Part shown: piece by piece, positions 8,670 to 17,258 of the stretch
How positions within the stretch are numbered: the first letter of the stretch is position 1
Layout: the number at the start of each line of letters is the position of its first letter
NCBI RefSeq assembly: GCF_025362505.1
Contig: NZ_JANYGG010000071.1
Span: 1-58,977 of the forward strand
Reading direction: 5' to 3'
Length of the DNA: 58,977 nt
Source: Sphingomonas sp.
Lineage (GTDB): Bacteria; Pseudomonadota; Alphaproteobacteria; Sphingomonadales; Sphingomonadaceae
Notes under the pieces: model-generated
What the model was told of the DNA's origin: nothing
Databases searched by the model: none
The model's input: the letters and a program-made list of their open reading frames with translations, nothing else
Program-made: the position numbers and the translations under genes

Positions 8670-8692
8670 CCGGGGTGGACGCGACCCCCCGG
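8670..8692 (+). other. GC hairpin immediately upstream of the rpoH ribosome-binding site
   Basis: The stretch CCGGGGT-GGACGCG-ACCCC-cc-GG can fold into a 7-bp stem with a small bulge. It lies between the rluD-like stop codon and the AGGGAG ribosome-binding site (8695-8700) of rpoH. It has no T-run. It could attenuate read-through or modulate rpoH translation; neither is shown. Confidence 0.4.
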
Positions 8693-8703
8693 CCAGGGAG
8701 TAA

Positions 8704-9615
8704 ATGATGGCTCAGTCCAAAGTCCTGTCGATACCCGCCTCTGGTGGCGAAGCCGGACTCAACCGTTACCTCAGCGAAATCAAGAAGTTCCCGATACTCG
8801 CCCCCGAGGAGGAGTTCATGCTCGCCAAGCGGTGGAGCGAGCATGGCGACACTGACGCGGCGGCCAAGCTCGTCAATTCGCACCTCCGACTCGTCGCCAA
8901 GATCGCGATGGGATATCGCGGCTATGGCCTGCCCGTTTCAGAGCTGATTTCCGAAGGGAACATCGGCCTGATGCAGGGCGTCAAGAAGTTCGAGCCCGAT
9001 CGCGGGTTCCGCCTCGCGACCTATGCGATGTGGTGGATCCGCGCCTCGATCCAGGAATTCATCCTGCGCTCGTGGAGCCTGGTGAAGATTGGCACCACCG
9101 CAGCGCAGAAGAAATTATTCTTCAACCTGCGGCGGATGAAGAACCAGATCGAGGCGTTCGAGGAAGGCGATCTCAAGCCGGCCGACGTCACCAAGATCGC
9201 GACCGACCTGGGCGTGACCGAGGCCGAGGTCATCTCGATGAACCGCCGCATGGGAATGGGCGGCGACACCAGCCTCAATGCGCCCTTGCGCGGCGACGAA
9301 GGCGGCGAGAGCCAGTGGCAGGATTTTCTCGTCAGCACGGACCCGCTGCAGGACGAGATCCTGGCCGACAGCGAAGAACGCCAGGTACGCCACGACCTGC
9401 TGGTGCAGGCGCTGGAAGGGCTCAACGAGCGCGAGAAGACGATCCTGACCGAGCGGCGGCTGGTCGACGAGCCCAAGACGCTCGAGGATCTGAGCAAGGT
9501 GTTCGGGGTCAGCCGCGAGCGCATCCGCCAGATCGAGGTGCGTGCGTTCGAGAAGCTGCAGGCGGGGCTGATCCGCCTCGCCACCGACCAGCGGCTGCTG
9601 CCCGTGGCGGCCTAG
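8704..9615 (+). CDS. rpoH: RNA polymerase sigma-32 factor RpoH
   Basis: This 303-residue heat-shock sigma factor directs RNA polymerase to chaperone and protease promoters. Region 2 is clear (LISEGNIGLMQGVKKFEPDRGFR followed by FATYAMWWIRASIQEFI-type residues), and the RpoH box is present as QKKLFFNLRR, which separates RpoH from sigma-70. Region 4.2 is LEDLSKVFGVSRERIRQIEV. Two ATGs are adjacent (8704 and 8707); the AGGGAG at 8695-8700 is better spaced from the second. Alphaproteobacteria often have two rpoH paralogues, so this could be either. Confidence 0.95.
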   Translation: MMAQSKVLSIPASGGEAGLNRYLSEIKKFPILAPEEEFMLAKRWSEHGDTDAAAKLVNSHLRLVAKIAMGYRGYGLPVSELISEGNIGLMQGVKKFEPDRGFRLATYAMWWIRASIQEFILRSWSLVKIGTTAAQKKLFFNLRRMKNQIEAFEEGDLKPADVTKIATDLGVTEAEVISMNRRMGMGGDTSLNAPLRGDEGGESQWQDFLVSTDPLQDEILADSEERQVRHDLLVQALEGLNEREKTILTERRLVDEPKTLEDLSKVFGVSRERIRQIEVRAFEKLQAGLIRLATDQRLLPVAA

Positions 9616-9818
9616 CCGGCCGGCGGGTCTTCGCCCCGAAACAACACGGGGTCCGGCGCCTCGGCGGGCAAGTCGGCGCGATGTCCACGATGCGCGCTGC
9701 CCGCGACTGACCCCTCTTGCCAAGCGCCCGCGACGGGCCGACGCTACTCTCCTTCGGAGCGCGCAGTGGCCGCTTCAGCGACTCGCGCGCCCGCCAAAAC
9801 GGACGAGAGGAGAGTCGC
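9616..9818. other. Intergenic region between rpoH and the EF-G-like gene
   Basis: These 203 nt hold no credible ORF. The reading frame of the downstream gene is open from 9717, but the strong GAGGAGAG ribosome-binding site at 9806-9814 points to ATG 9819. No convincing T-tailed terminator was seen after rpoH. The region probably contains the promoter of the EF-G-like gene, though no clear -35/-10 pair stands out. Confidence 0.5.
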
Positions 9819-11846
9819 ATGCCCAATGATTCGGAAAGAGCAACTAACGGCACTCGAGTCATCGCCCTGGTCGGACCGGCCGGGGCGGGCAAGACCAGCC
9901 TGGCCGAAGCCCTGCTGTTCGCCGCCGGGACGATCGACCGGCAGGGCGGACCCGGCGCGACGGTCGGCGACGCCAGCCCCGAGGCGCGCAGCCGGGGCGG
10001 ATCGACCGAAGTGAATCTGATGCGATTCGACTATCTGGGCCAATCGTTCGGGGTAGTCGACGCGCCGGGATCGGTCGGCTTTGCGGCCGATGGCGCGCGC
10101 GCGGTAGCGGTCGCGGACCTCGCCATCGTCGTCGTCGATCCCGACCCGGCGCGCGCCGCGCTCGCCGCACCTGCGCTACGGATGCTCGACGAGCAGGGCA
10201 TTCCGCACTTCCTGTTCGTCAACCGCATCGACCAGGCGCGCGGCCGCATCCGCGACCTGCTCACGGCGCTGCAGTCGATGAGCGTGTCTCCGCTGATCGC
10301 ACGGCAGATTCCGATTCGCGAAAATGACAGGGTCACGGGCTTCGTCGATCTCGCGCTCGAACGGGCGTTTCATTACGAGCCGGGCAAGCCATCGCGGCGA
10401 ATCGAAATCCCGGAAGAGGTCGCGGCACGGGAAGCAGAGGCGCGCGGGCACATGCTCGAGCAGCTCGCCGACCACGACGATGCCCTGCTCGAGCAATTGC
10501 TTTTGGATGAGACCCCCGAGCCGGCGACGATCTTCGCCGATCTTGCGCGCGAAACCGGCGACAACCTTGGCGTGTCGGTGCTGTTCGGCTCGGCGACAAG
10601 CGGCTGGGGAATTCGACGCCTGCTCAAGGCACTGCGCCACGAGACGCCATCGCCCGACCAGACCGGGCGACGGCTCGACGTCGTGGCGCCGTCGCTATTC
10701 GCGTTCAAGGTCAGCCACGGCGGCGCAATCGGGCGACTGGTGTTCGCCCGCGCGCTTGGCCGCGATATCGGCGAGGGAGCCGAGTTGAACGCGTCGTCGG
10801 GGGGTCGCGCCCGGCTTGGCGCGCTGTTCCAGGTCCAGGGCGACAAGCCCACCAAGACCAGCCAGGCGCGGCTTGGCGACCTCGTTGCGATCGCCAAGGT
10901 CGACGGGGTCCGCGCGGGCGACTGGCTGTCGACCGGACCACTGCCGCCGCCACTCGCGCTCGACCCCCCGCTGCGAAACTGCGCGCTGGCGATCGAGCCC
11001 GCCGACCGCAAGGATGACGTTCGCCTGTCGACCGCGCTGGCCCGGCTGATCGAGGAAGATAGCGCGCTGACGCTCGAGCAGGACGACCATGAAATGCGCC
11101 TGCGCGGGGTCAATGACGAGCATCTCAAGACCGTGCTTGCGCGGCTAATGCGGCGCTATGGCGTCGAGGTGAAGAGCCGGGCGCCGCACATCCCCTACCG
11201 TGAATCGATCCGCCGCCACGTCACCCAGCGCGGTCGGCACAAGAAGCAGTCGGGCGGGCACGGCCAGTTCGGCGACGTGGTCATCGAAATCGCACCGGTC
11301 GCGCGTGGCGAGGGCTTTCGCTTCACCGAGGAGATCAGTGGCGGCGCGGTGCCGAAACAGTGGATCCCCGCGGTCGAGCAAGGGGTGCGCGAGGCGTTGG
11401 CGAAGGGGCCGATGGGCTTCCCGGTGGTCGATGTCGCGGTGACCCTCCTCGACGGCAGCTATCACAGCGTCGATTCGAGCGAACTGGCGTTTCGCATGGC
11501 CGGGCGGATCGCGATGGGCGAGGCACTCGGCCAGGCCGCCGCGCACCTGCTCGAGCCGGTCCATCGGCTGGTGATCGTCACGCCGTCGTCGGCGACGAGC
11601 AAGGTGAGCTCGGCGGTGGCGAGCCGGCGCGGACAGATGCTTGGGCTGGCCCCGCGCGATGGCTGGACCGGGTGGGACCGGATCGAGGCGCTGGTGCCGG
11701 CCAACGAACTCGACGGGCTGGAAGCCGAGCTGCGATCGCTGAGCCACGGCTTGGCGACCTATGAAGCGGCATTCGACCATCTTGCCGAGCTGAACGGTCC
11801 GTTGGCGGAGAAAGTGATCAAGGAGCGGGTGACCGAGACGGCCTAG
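9819..11846 (+). CDS. Elongation-factor-G-like translational GTPase homologue
   Basis: The 675-residue protein follows the EF-G plan: G domain, domain II, and C-terminal domains III-V with the EF-G domain IV signature KKQSGGHGQFGDVVIEI. The G domain is unusual. The P-loop is GPAGAGKT (residues 19-26) in place of AHVDAGKT, G3 is DAPGS (80-84), so the catalytic histidine that follows DxPG in translational GTPases is replaced by serine, and G4 is NRID (134-137). It therefore belongs to the EF-G-like paralogue group and not to the canonical translocase. ATG 9819 was chosen for its strong ribosome-binding site. Its stop codon overlaps the convergent HAD gene. Cellular role unknown. Confidence 0.85.
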   Translation: MPNDSERATNGTRVIALVGPAGAGKTSLAEALLFAAGTIDRQGGPGATVGDASPEARSRGGSTEVNLMRFDYLGQSFGVVDAPGSVGFAADGARAVAVADLAIVVVDPDPARAALAAPALRMLDEQGIPHFLFVNRIDQARGRIRDLLTALQSMSVSPLIARQIPIRENDRVTGFVDLALERAFHYEPGKPSRRIEIPEEVAAREAEARGHMLEQLADHDDALLEQLLLDETPEPATIFADLARETGDNLGVSVLFGSATSGWGIRRLLKALRHETPSPDQTGRRLDVVAPSLFAFKVSHGGAIGRLVFARALGRDIGEGAELNASSGGRARLGALFQVQGDKPTKTSQARLGDLVAIAKVDGVRAGDWLSTGPLPPPLALDPPLRNCALAIEPADRKDDVRLSTALARLIEEDSALTLEQDDHEMRLRGVNDEHLKTVLARLMRRYGVEVKSRAPHIPYRESIRRHVTQRGRHKKQSGGHGQFGDVVIEIAPVARGEGFRFTEEISGGAVPKQWIPAVEQGVREALAKGPMGFPVVDVAVTLLDGSYHSVDSSELAFRMAGRIAMGEALGQAAAHLLEPVHRLVIVTPSSATSKVSSAVASRRGQMLGLAPRDGWTGWDRIEALVPANELDGLEAELRSLSHGLATYEAAFDHLAELNGPLAEKVIKERVTETA

Positions 11847-12652
11847 CTACGGAGCGACGAGACGACCGCAATCGGGCGCCAGTCTGCGAGATCGTGCTGG
11901 CGGGCGAAGTCTGGCGGGAACCCTTCGCCGCGGCTGATCCCGCCGGTGACGTAGATGCAGTCGATGCCGTAGCGCGCGGCGCCGAGCACGTCGGTGACGA
12001 GACCGTCGCCGATCGCCAGCACACGGTCGCGCGGCGGGTTTCCAGCGAGGCCGAGCGCGTGGTCATAGATCGCCGGATAGGGCTTCCCGTACCAGCAGAC
12101 GCGGCCGCCGATCGCTTCGTACGCATCGGCCAGCGCGCCGGCGCAGATCTCGGCGTAGGCACCGACCATCACGACACGGTCGGGATTGAGGCAATGGAGC
12201 AGGACGTCGCGGGCTGCGAGTGCTTCGAGTTCGGCGGAGTATTCGGCGATCATGTCGCGACGCTCGTCGAGGCCGGTGCAGGCGAGGTTGGTGAAGCCCC
12301 CGGCGGCGATCCGCAGCCCGGCGCGCTCGAGATCGAGGCGGTCAGCGCGCGTGCCGATCAGGCCAACCGGCGCGCCGAGCTTCTTCAGCGCGTCCATCCC
12401 CGCCTGCCCGCCGGTCGAGATGCCGTGATAGGTGGCGCGCGGCAGGCCAAGCGCGTCGAGCTGGCTGCGCACCGTGTCGGCGGTGCGTGGGGCGTTGGTG
12501 ACGAGGATCGTCGCCCGTCCCTCCCCGGCCCAGCCGAGCAGCCGGTCGGCGGCGCCCGGGTTCAGCCGCACGCCGTCATGAACGACCCCCCAGATGTCGC
12601 ACAGGATGGTCGAGTAGCGCGGGTCGAGCGTGTCGAGAGGTGATCCGGTCAT
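11843..12652 (-). CDS. HAD-superfamily subclass IIA hydrolase (TIGR01459-like)
   Basis: The 269-residue protein has the HAD motif I variant ILCDIWGVVHDG, motif II in ILVTNAPRTAD, and C-terminal motifs KPYPAIYDHAL and VLAIGDGLVTDVLGA. The large cap between motifs II and III is of the C2 type, as in NagD and pyridoxal/glycerol phosphatases. It probably hydrolyses a small phosphorylated metabolite; the substrate cannot be named. It is convergent with the EF-G-like gene (4-bp overlap of the ends) and divergent from the symporter gene. Confidence 0.85.
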   Translation of the reverse strand: MTGSPLDTLDPRYSTILCDIWGVVHDGVRLNPGAADRLLGWAGEGRATILVTNAPRTADTVRSQLDALGLPRATYHGISTGGQAGMDALKKLGAPVGLIGTRADRLDLERAGLRIAAGGFTNLACTGLDERRDMIAEYSAELEALAARDVLLHCLNPDRVVMVGAYAEICAGALADAYEAIGGRVCWYGKPYPAIYDHALGLAGNPPRDRVLAIGDGLVTDVLGAARYGIDCIYVTGGISRGEGFPPDFARQHDLADWRPIAVVSSLRS

Positions 12653-12746
12653 CGTGGCCCCCTAACCGCTGGCGTTGCTCGCCGCAAAGCTTGACGCCCG
12701 GCGCGGCAACGGCTTGTCAGGAGATCAGACTTTGAGAGGATCCGGC

Positions 12747-14066
12747 TTGGCCAAGAAACTGACGCGCTTCATCCTGTTCGCGCTTGTGCTGGGAATCATC
12801 GCCGGCTGGGCGATCAATTCGGCGATCGACGACGGTACGCCGACGGCGGCGGCGCAACTCAAGGATATCGCCGGCTATTTCTCGATCGTCACCGCGCTGT
12901 TCCTGCGGCTGATCAAGATGATCATCGCGCCGCTGGTGTTCTCGACCTTGGTCGTCGGGATAGCGCACATGGGCGACGTCGCCACGCTCGGACGCGTCGG
13001 CTTGCGCTCGCTCGGCTGGTTCATCTTCGCCAGCCTGATTTCGCTGTCGCTCGGGCTGGTGCTCGTCAACCTGCTCCAGCCAGGCGTCGGGATCGGCCTG
13101 CCACTGCCCGACGTCACCGCCGCGAGCGGCCTCGACAAGGCGGCGTTCAACCTCAAGGACTTCATCAGCCACCTCGTGCCGGCTTCGGTGATCGACGCGA
13201 TGGCGAAGAACGAGATCTTGCCGATCGTCATCTTCTCGCTCTTCTTCGGGGTCGCGATCACGGCGCTCGGCGAACGCGCGCGGCCGCTGGTGCGCGGAAT
13301 CGAGGCGCTGGTCCAGGTCATGCTGCAGGTCACCGACTATGTCATGCGCGTGGCGCCGTTCGCGGTGTTCGCGGCGGTGGCGAGCGCGATCGTCGAGCAG
13401 GGCCCGAGCGTTTTGTTCAGCCTCGGGCGGTTCGTCGGCAGCTTCTATTTCGGGCTGGCGCTGCTGTGGGGGATCCTGATCGGGATTGCGTTCCTCGCGC
13501 AGGGACGGCGAGCGCGTGATCTGCTGCGCTATATCCGCGACCCGATCGTACTGGCCTTCTCGACCGCCTCGTCGGAGGCCGCCTATCCGCGCACGCTCGA
13601 GGCGCTCGAGCGGTTCGGGGTGCCGCCGCGGATCGCCAGCTTCGTCCTGCCGCTGGGCTATTCGTTCAACCTCGACGGGTCGATGATGTACATGACCTTC
13701 GCGTCGATCTTCATTGCGCAGGCCTATGGCATCGACCTCAGCATCGGGCAGGAAATCACCATGCTGCTGGTGCTGATGATCACGTCGAAGGGCATGGCGG
13801 GTGTCCCGCGCGCAAGCCTCGTCGTGATCGCCGCCACGCTGTCGATGTTCCGTATTCCCGAGGCCGGGCTGCTGCTGATCCTGGCGGTCGACCATTTCCT
13901 CGACATGGGGAGGTCGGCGACCAATGTCGTCGGCAATGCCGTCGCGGCGGTGCTCGTCGCCGGCTGGGAGGGTGAGCTCGACCCCGAGCGACCGATCGAC
14001 GTCGAGCCGCCGCATGCACCGAGCCACATGCCGCCGCTGGCTCCCGGCACCGAGCCGGGAGCCTGA
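12747..14066 (+). CDS. Dicarboxylate/amino acid:cation symporter (DAACS/SLC1 family)
   Basis: The predicted 439-residue inner-membrane protein has the SLC1 pattern: several N-terminal transmembrane helices, the LRLIKMIIAPLVFSTLVVGI segment, the AFSTASSEAAYPRTLE re-entrant loop with its serine-rich tip, and the cation/substrate segment DGSMMYMTF. It imports glutamate, aspartate or C4-dicarboxylates with Na+ or H+. The TTG at 12747 was chosen because GAGAGGA (12734-12740) lies 6 nt upstream and the product starts MAKKLTRF; the ATG at 12675 would add 24 residues of low-complexity coding. Substrate identity (GltP versus DctA) is not resolved. Confidence 0.88.
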   Translation: MAKKLTRFILFALVLGIIAGWAINSAIDDGTPTAAAQLKDIAGYFSIVTALFLRLIKMIIAPLVFSTLVVGIAHMGDVATLGRVGLRSLGWFIFASLISLSLGLVLVNLLQPGVGIGLPLPDVTAASGLDKAAFNLKDFISHLVPASVIDAMAKNEILPIVIFSLFFGVAITALGERARPLVRGIEALVQVMLQVTDYVMRVAPFAVFAAVASAIVEQGPSVLFSLGRFVGSFYFGLALLWGILIGIAFLAQGRRARDLLRYIRDPIVLAFSTASSEAAYPRTLEALERFGVPPRIASFVLPLGYSFNLDGSMMYMTFASIFIAQAYGIDLSIGQEITMLLVLMITSKGMAGVPRASLVVIAATLSMFRIPEAGLLLILAVDHFLDMGRSATNVVGNAVAAVLVAGWEGELDPERPIDVEPPHAPSHMPPLAPGTEPGA

Positions 14067-14070
14067 CGGA

Positions 14071-15138
14071 TCATTCGTCGTCGGGCGTGTCGCCGACCAT
14101 CAGTGCTTCACCAACCTCGTCCTTCTTGCCGCGCACCGCATTTTCGATGCGCAGGGCGATCTCGGGATTTTCCTTGAGATAGGTCTTGGCGTTCTCGCGG
14201 CCCTGACCGATGCGAACCGAATCGTAGCTGAGCCAGGCGCCCGACTTGTCGACGATTCCGGCCTTGACCCCGAGATCGAGAATTTCGCCGACTTTCGAGA
14301 TGCCCTCGCCGTACATGATGTCGAATTCGACCTGCTTGAACGGCGGCGCGACCTTGTTCTTGACGACCTTCACCCGGGTGGTGTTGCCCACGATATCGTC
14401 GCGGTCCTTGATCTGGCCGGTGCGGCGGATGTCGAGGCGGACGCTGGCGTAGAATTTAAGCGCGTTGCCGCCGGTCGTGGTCTCGGGATTGCCGTACATC
14501 ACGCCGATCTTCATCCGCAGCTGGTTGATGAAGATGACGATGCACTTGGAGCGGCTGATCGAACCGGTCAGCTTGCGCAGCGACTGGCTCATCAAGCGGG
14601 CCTGAAGGCCGACATGGCTGTCGCCCATCTCGCCCTCGATCTCGGCGCGGGGAACGAGCGCGGCGACCGAATCGATCACCAGCACGTCGATCGCGTTCGA
14701 CCGGACCAGCGTATCGACGATCTCGAGCGCCTGCTCGCCGGTGTCGGGCTGCGAGACGATGAGATTGTCGATGTCGACGCCCAGTTTCTTGGCGTAACCC
14801 GGGTCGAGCGCATGTTCGGCATCGACGAAGGCGGCGGTCCCGCCGTTCTTCTGCGCCTCGGCGATCACATGGAGCGCAAGGGTGGTCTTGCCCGAGCTTT
14901 CCGGACCGTAGACCTCGATCACGCGGCCGCGTGGCAGTCCGCCGACACCGAGTGCGATGTCGAGCCCGAGGCTGCCGGTCGAAATCGTCTCGATCTCGAT
15001 CTGCTCGCGGCTGCCGAGCTTCATCGCCGAGCCCTTGCCGAATGCGCGGTCGATCTGCGCAAGCGCGGCCTCGAGGGCCTTTTGACGATCCATGCTCACT
15101 TTATCTTCACCCGCTACGACTTTCAGATTGGCTGCCAT
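14071..15138 (-). CDS. recA: Recombinase A
   Basis: RecA catalyses homologous strand exchange and triggers LexA self-cleavage. The 355-residue protein has the Walker [10 protein letters not shown] (78-86), the AEHALDP segment, Walker [11 protein letters not shown], loop L1/L2 regions and the [20 protein letters not shown]-terminal domain. The start ATG 15138 is preceded by GGGAGGA about 8 nt upstream; an ATG at 15168 is in frame but is less well supported. The acidic C-terminal tail (GDTPDDE) is typical. An SOS box lies 76 nt upstream. Confidence 0.97.
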   Translation of the reverse strand: MAANLKVVAGEDKVSMDRQKALEAALAQIDRAFGKGSAMKLGSREQIEIETISTGSLGLDIALGVGGLPRGRVIEVYGPESSGKTTLALHVIAEAQKNGGTAAFVDAEHALDPGYAKKLGVDIDNLIVSQPDTGEQALEIVDTLVRSNAIDVLVIDSVAALVPRAEIEGEMGDSHVGLQARLMSQSLRKLTGSISRSKCIVIFINQLRMKIGVMYGNPETTTGGNALKFYASVRLDIRRTGQIKDRDDIVGNTTRVKVVKNKVAPPFKQVEFDIMYGEGISKVGEILDLGVKAGIVDKSGAWLSYDSVRIGQGRENAKTYLKENPEIALRIENAVRGKKDEVGEALMVGDTPDDE

Positions 15139-15213
15139 GACCCCGGTCCTCCCGTCAACAATGCTCATTTCGCATATCCGCGATTTGAGTGGCGTACATC
15201 ATCTGTTCCATGA

Positions 15214-15228
15214 GAACAAGTGGCGAAC
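15214..15228 (-). promoter_or_regulatory. LexA SOS box of recA
   Basis: Read toward recA the site is GTTC-GCCACTT-GTTC, an exact match to the alphaproteobacterial LexA operator GTTC-N7-GTTC, a direct repeat unlike the enterobacterial palindrome. It is 76 nt upstream of the recA ATG, a usual operator distance. This supports DNA-damage induction of recA. Confidence 0.85.
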
Positions 15229-15320
15229 AAAGTTCCGAACATGGACAAGATGGACACTACAAGCCCTGTGCGCGGATCGACTTTGACGGTTGCGATCCGA
15301 CGCGGTGTCGAAAAAGCAAA

Positions 15321-15352
15321 GGCGGGTCCCGGGTCAAGCCCGGGATGACGGG
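15321..15352. repeat. Short palindromic intergenic repeat
   Basis: TCCCGGG (15327-15333), loop TCAAG, CCCGGGA (15339-15345) form a perfect 7-bp stem, followed by TGACGGG. The CCCGGGTCAAGCCCGGGATGACG type is a common dispersed repeat in alphaproteobacterial genomes. Only one copy is in this window, so the repeat status rests on recognition and not on comparison here. Confidence 0.55.
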
Positions 15353-15468
15353 CGTCGCAAGATTGGATCATCGATGGTCTCCCCGAGCGGGTGACCGAGC
15401 GCGACGATGGTAACAGCAAAGGACGGCGTAGGAAATAACGCAAAAACGCGACTCCAATCACCTCTTCG

Positions 15469-15489
15469 TTTGTTGCACTTGCGAACAAA
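15469..15489 (+). promoter_or_regulatory. Putative operator upstream of the MFS exporter
   Basis: TTTGTT (15469-15474) and AACAAA (15484-15489) form an inverted repeat with a 9-nt spacer, ending 17 nt before the exporter ATG. A repressor site here would overlap the ribosome-loading or promoter region. No regulator gene is adjacent, and a chance A/T palindrome cannot be excluded. Confidence 0.25.
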
Positions 15490-15506
15490 AAGGCCCAGCA
15501 CGCGCT

Positions 15507-16745
15507 ATGCTTGAATCTGCCCTTGCCGGTCCGACGGCCCGTTCCCGTCTCGGCCAGCGAGAGAGCGTCGTGCTGCTCGCAGCGTTGATGGCGTTGAATG
15601 CGATCGGGATCGACGCGATGCTCCCGGCACTGCCGGCGATCGCGCGCCAGTTCAGGGTGGCAAGCGAGAATGACCAGCAGTTGGTGATCATCCTCTACAT
15701 GCTGGGATTCGGAGTTGGACAGCTGTTCTGGGGACCACTTGGCGACCGGTTCGGCCGGCGGCCGATGCTGGTGACGGGTCTTTCGCTCTACGCCCTGCTC
15801 GCGCTCGGGTGCGGATTCGCGACCAGCTTCACCTGGCTCCTCGCCGGGCGGGTCGCGATGGGCGCGGTGGCGGCGTCGACGCGGGTGCTGGTGATCGCGA
15901 TGGTGCGCGACCTGTTCGAGGGCGAGGCGATGGCACGGGTGATGAGCCTGGTGTTCATGATCTTCATGGTCGTGCCCGTAGTCGCTCCGTCGCTCGGCCA
16001 AGCGGTGCTGGCCTTCGCCCCGTGGCAGGCGATCTTCATCGTCCTGGCAATTTACGCGCTTGCGATCCTGGGCTGGGCGTTCGTGAGGCTGCCCGAGACG
16101 CTCCACCCCGAAGACCAGCGATCGCTCGATCCATCGGTCATTCTGCAGGGTGTTCGGCTAGTGGTCCAGGATCGGCTGGCAATCGGCTACACGCTGGCGG
16201 GGACGGCGCTGTTCGGCGCACTGTCGGCCTATGTCGCGACGATGCAGCAGATCACCGCCGACGTGTTTCACGCGGCCCAGCTGGTCCCGCTGGTGTTCGC
16301 CGCCTGCGCCGCGCCGATGTCGGCGGCGGCTTTCACGAATTCGAGGATCGTCGGTCGGTTCGGATTGCGCCGGGTCGGTCACGCCGGGCTGATCGCGCTC
16401 GTCGCGGTAGGCGCGCTGCATTGGGCGCTGGCCGTTGCGGGACAGGAGAGCCTTGGGTTGTTCATCGTCCTGCAGGGCGTGGCGCTGGTCGCCTTCGCGC
16501 TGTGCTCGTCGAATTTCGGGGCGCTGGCGATGACCAACATGGGGCATTTCGCCGGGACGGCCTCGTCGGTCCAGGGCGTGATCAGCACGGTCGGCGGCGC
16601 CTTGATCGGGCTCGTCATCGGCCGCGCGTTCGATGGCACCGTCGTGCCGTACCTCGCCGGCCTGACCCTCACCGCCTGCGCGGCGCTGGTGATCGTCGCC
16701 GTGACCGAGCGGGGGCGGCTGATGGAGCCGCTCCCGGCCGGCTAA
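15507..16745 (+). CDS. MFS multidrug efflux transporter, Bcr/CflA family
   Basis: The 412-residue protein has about 12 transmembrane helices. It shows the Bcr/CflA N-terminal signature (NAIGIDAMLPALPAIA), the cytoplasmic MFS motif [11 protein letters not shown] after helix 2, and GRVAMGAVAASTRVLVIAMVRDLFEG in helices 4-5. Family members export drugs such as bicyclomycin or sulfonamides, or small metabolites, driven by the proton gradient. It is divergent from recA. The substrate is unknown. The ribosome-binding site is weak (AAGG), but no better start exists before the first helix. Confidence 0.88.
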   Translation: MLESALAGPTARSRLGQRESVVLLAALMALNAIGIDAMLPALPAIARQFRVASENDQQLVIILYMLGFGVGQLFWGPLGDRFGRRPMLVTGLSLYALLALGCGFATSFTWLLAGRVAMGAVAASTRVLVIAMVRDLFEGEAMARVMSLVFMIFMVVPVVAPSLGQAVLAFAPWQAIFIVLAIYALAILGWAFVRLPETLHPEDQRSLDPSVILQGVRLVVQDRLAIGYTLAGTALFGALSAYVATMQQITADVFHAAQLVPLVFAACAAPMSAAAFTNSRIVGRFGLRRVGHAGLIALVAVGALHWALAVAGQESLGLFIVLQGVALVAFALCSSNFGALAMTNMGHFAGTASSVQGVISTVGGALIGLVIGRAFDGTVVPYLAGLTLTACAALVIVAVTERGRLMEPLPAG

Positions 16746-16752
16746 CGGGCGG

Positions 16753-17172
16753 TCAGGCCCGGCGCTTCAGTTCGTCGCGGATTTCGCGCAGCAGCGTGAC
16801 TTCCTCCGGCGCAACGACGACGACTTCCGCGGGGGGCATGGCGCGCTCGGCGGCCTTGACCATCAGATAGATGATGTAGCCGAGGATGGCGAAGGCAACG
16901 AGCGCGGTGACGAACGCGCCGTAGCCAAGCACGGGTACACCGCCGGCCTTGAGCCCGGCATAGGTCATTGGCCCGTGATACGTGTCAGGAACTGGCTTCA
17001 ACAGCATGTAATAGTTGGAGAAGTCGAGCCCGCCGAAGATCGCGCCGACGACCGGCATGATGATGTCTTCGGTCAGGCTGGTGACGATCTTGGCGAACGC
17101 CGTGCCGATGATCACGGCGACGGCGAGGTCGAGGACGTTGCCCTTGGCAATGAATGCGCGAAATCCGGACAT
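16753..17172 (-). CDS. mscL: Large-conductance mechanosensitive channel
   Basis: MscL is the pentameric inner-membrane valve that opens under hypo-osmotic shock. The 139-residue protein has the N-terminal amphipathic helix, the first transmembrane pore helix GNVLDLAVAVIIGTAFAKIV, a periplasmic loop containing YYMLLKPVP, the second transmembrane helix and a charged C-terminal helix. The ATG at 17172 is preceded by GGGGAG, giving the standard start MSGFRAFI. It is convergent with the MFS exporter gene (7 nt between the ends). Confidence 0.95.
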   Translation of the reverse strand: MSGFRAFIAKGNVLDLAVAVIIGTAFAKIVTSLTEDIIMPVVGAIFGGLDFSNYYMLLKPVPDTYHGPMTYAGLKAGGVPVLGYGAFVTALVAFAILGYIIYLMVKAAERAMPPAEVVVVAPEEVTLLREIRDELKRRA

Positions 17173-17258
17173 GATTTTCTCCCCGGGGTTCGGCACGAGG
17201 CGTCGCGACGGATCCCCCGGCGACAATAGCAGCTTTTATCGGCGAGCGCGCTCCGGCT

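Larger units (their letters stand above)
15139..15506. other. recA / MFS divergent intergenic region
   Basis: This 368-nt gap separates divergent recA and the MFS exporter. It contains the recA SOS box (15214-15228), a short hairpin repeat (15327-15345) of a type dispersed in sphingomonad genomes, and a TTTGTT/AACAAA inverted repeat (15469-15489) just before the MFS start. A long antisense frame crosses it but shows no protein-like sequence. No other gene was seen. Confidence 0.6.

Noticed and set aside
12717-14027. 436-codon minus-strand frame opposite the symporter
   Set aside because: The sequence is extremely Asp/Glu/Arg/Gln/His-rich, the usual antisense image of a membrane protein gene.
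15165-16106. 313-codon minus-strand frame covering the recA-MFS gap
   Set aside because: Most of it is antisense to the MFS gene; the part in the gap runs through the SOS box and the repeat and has no domain.
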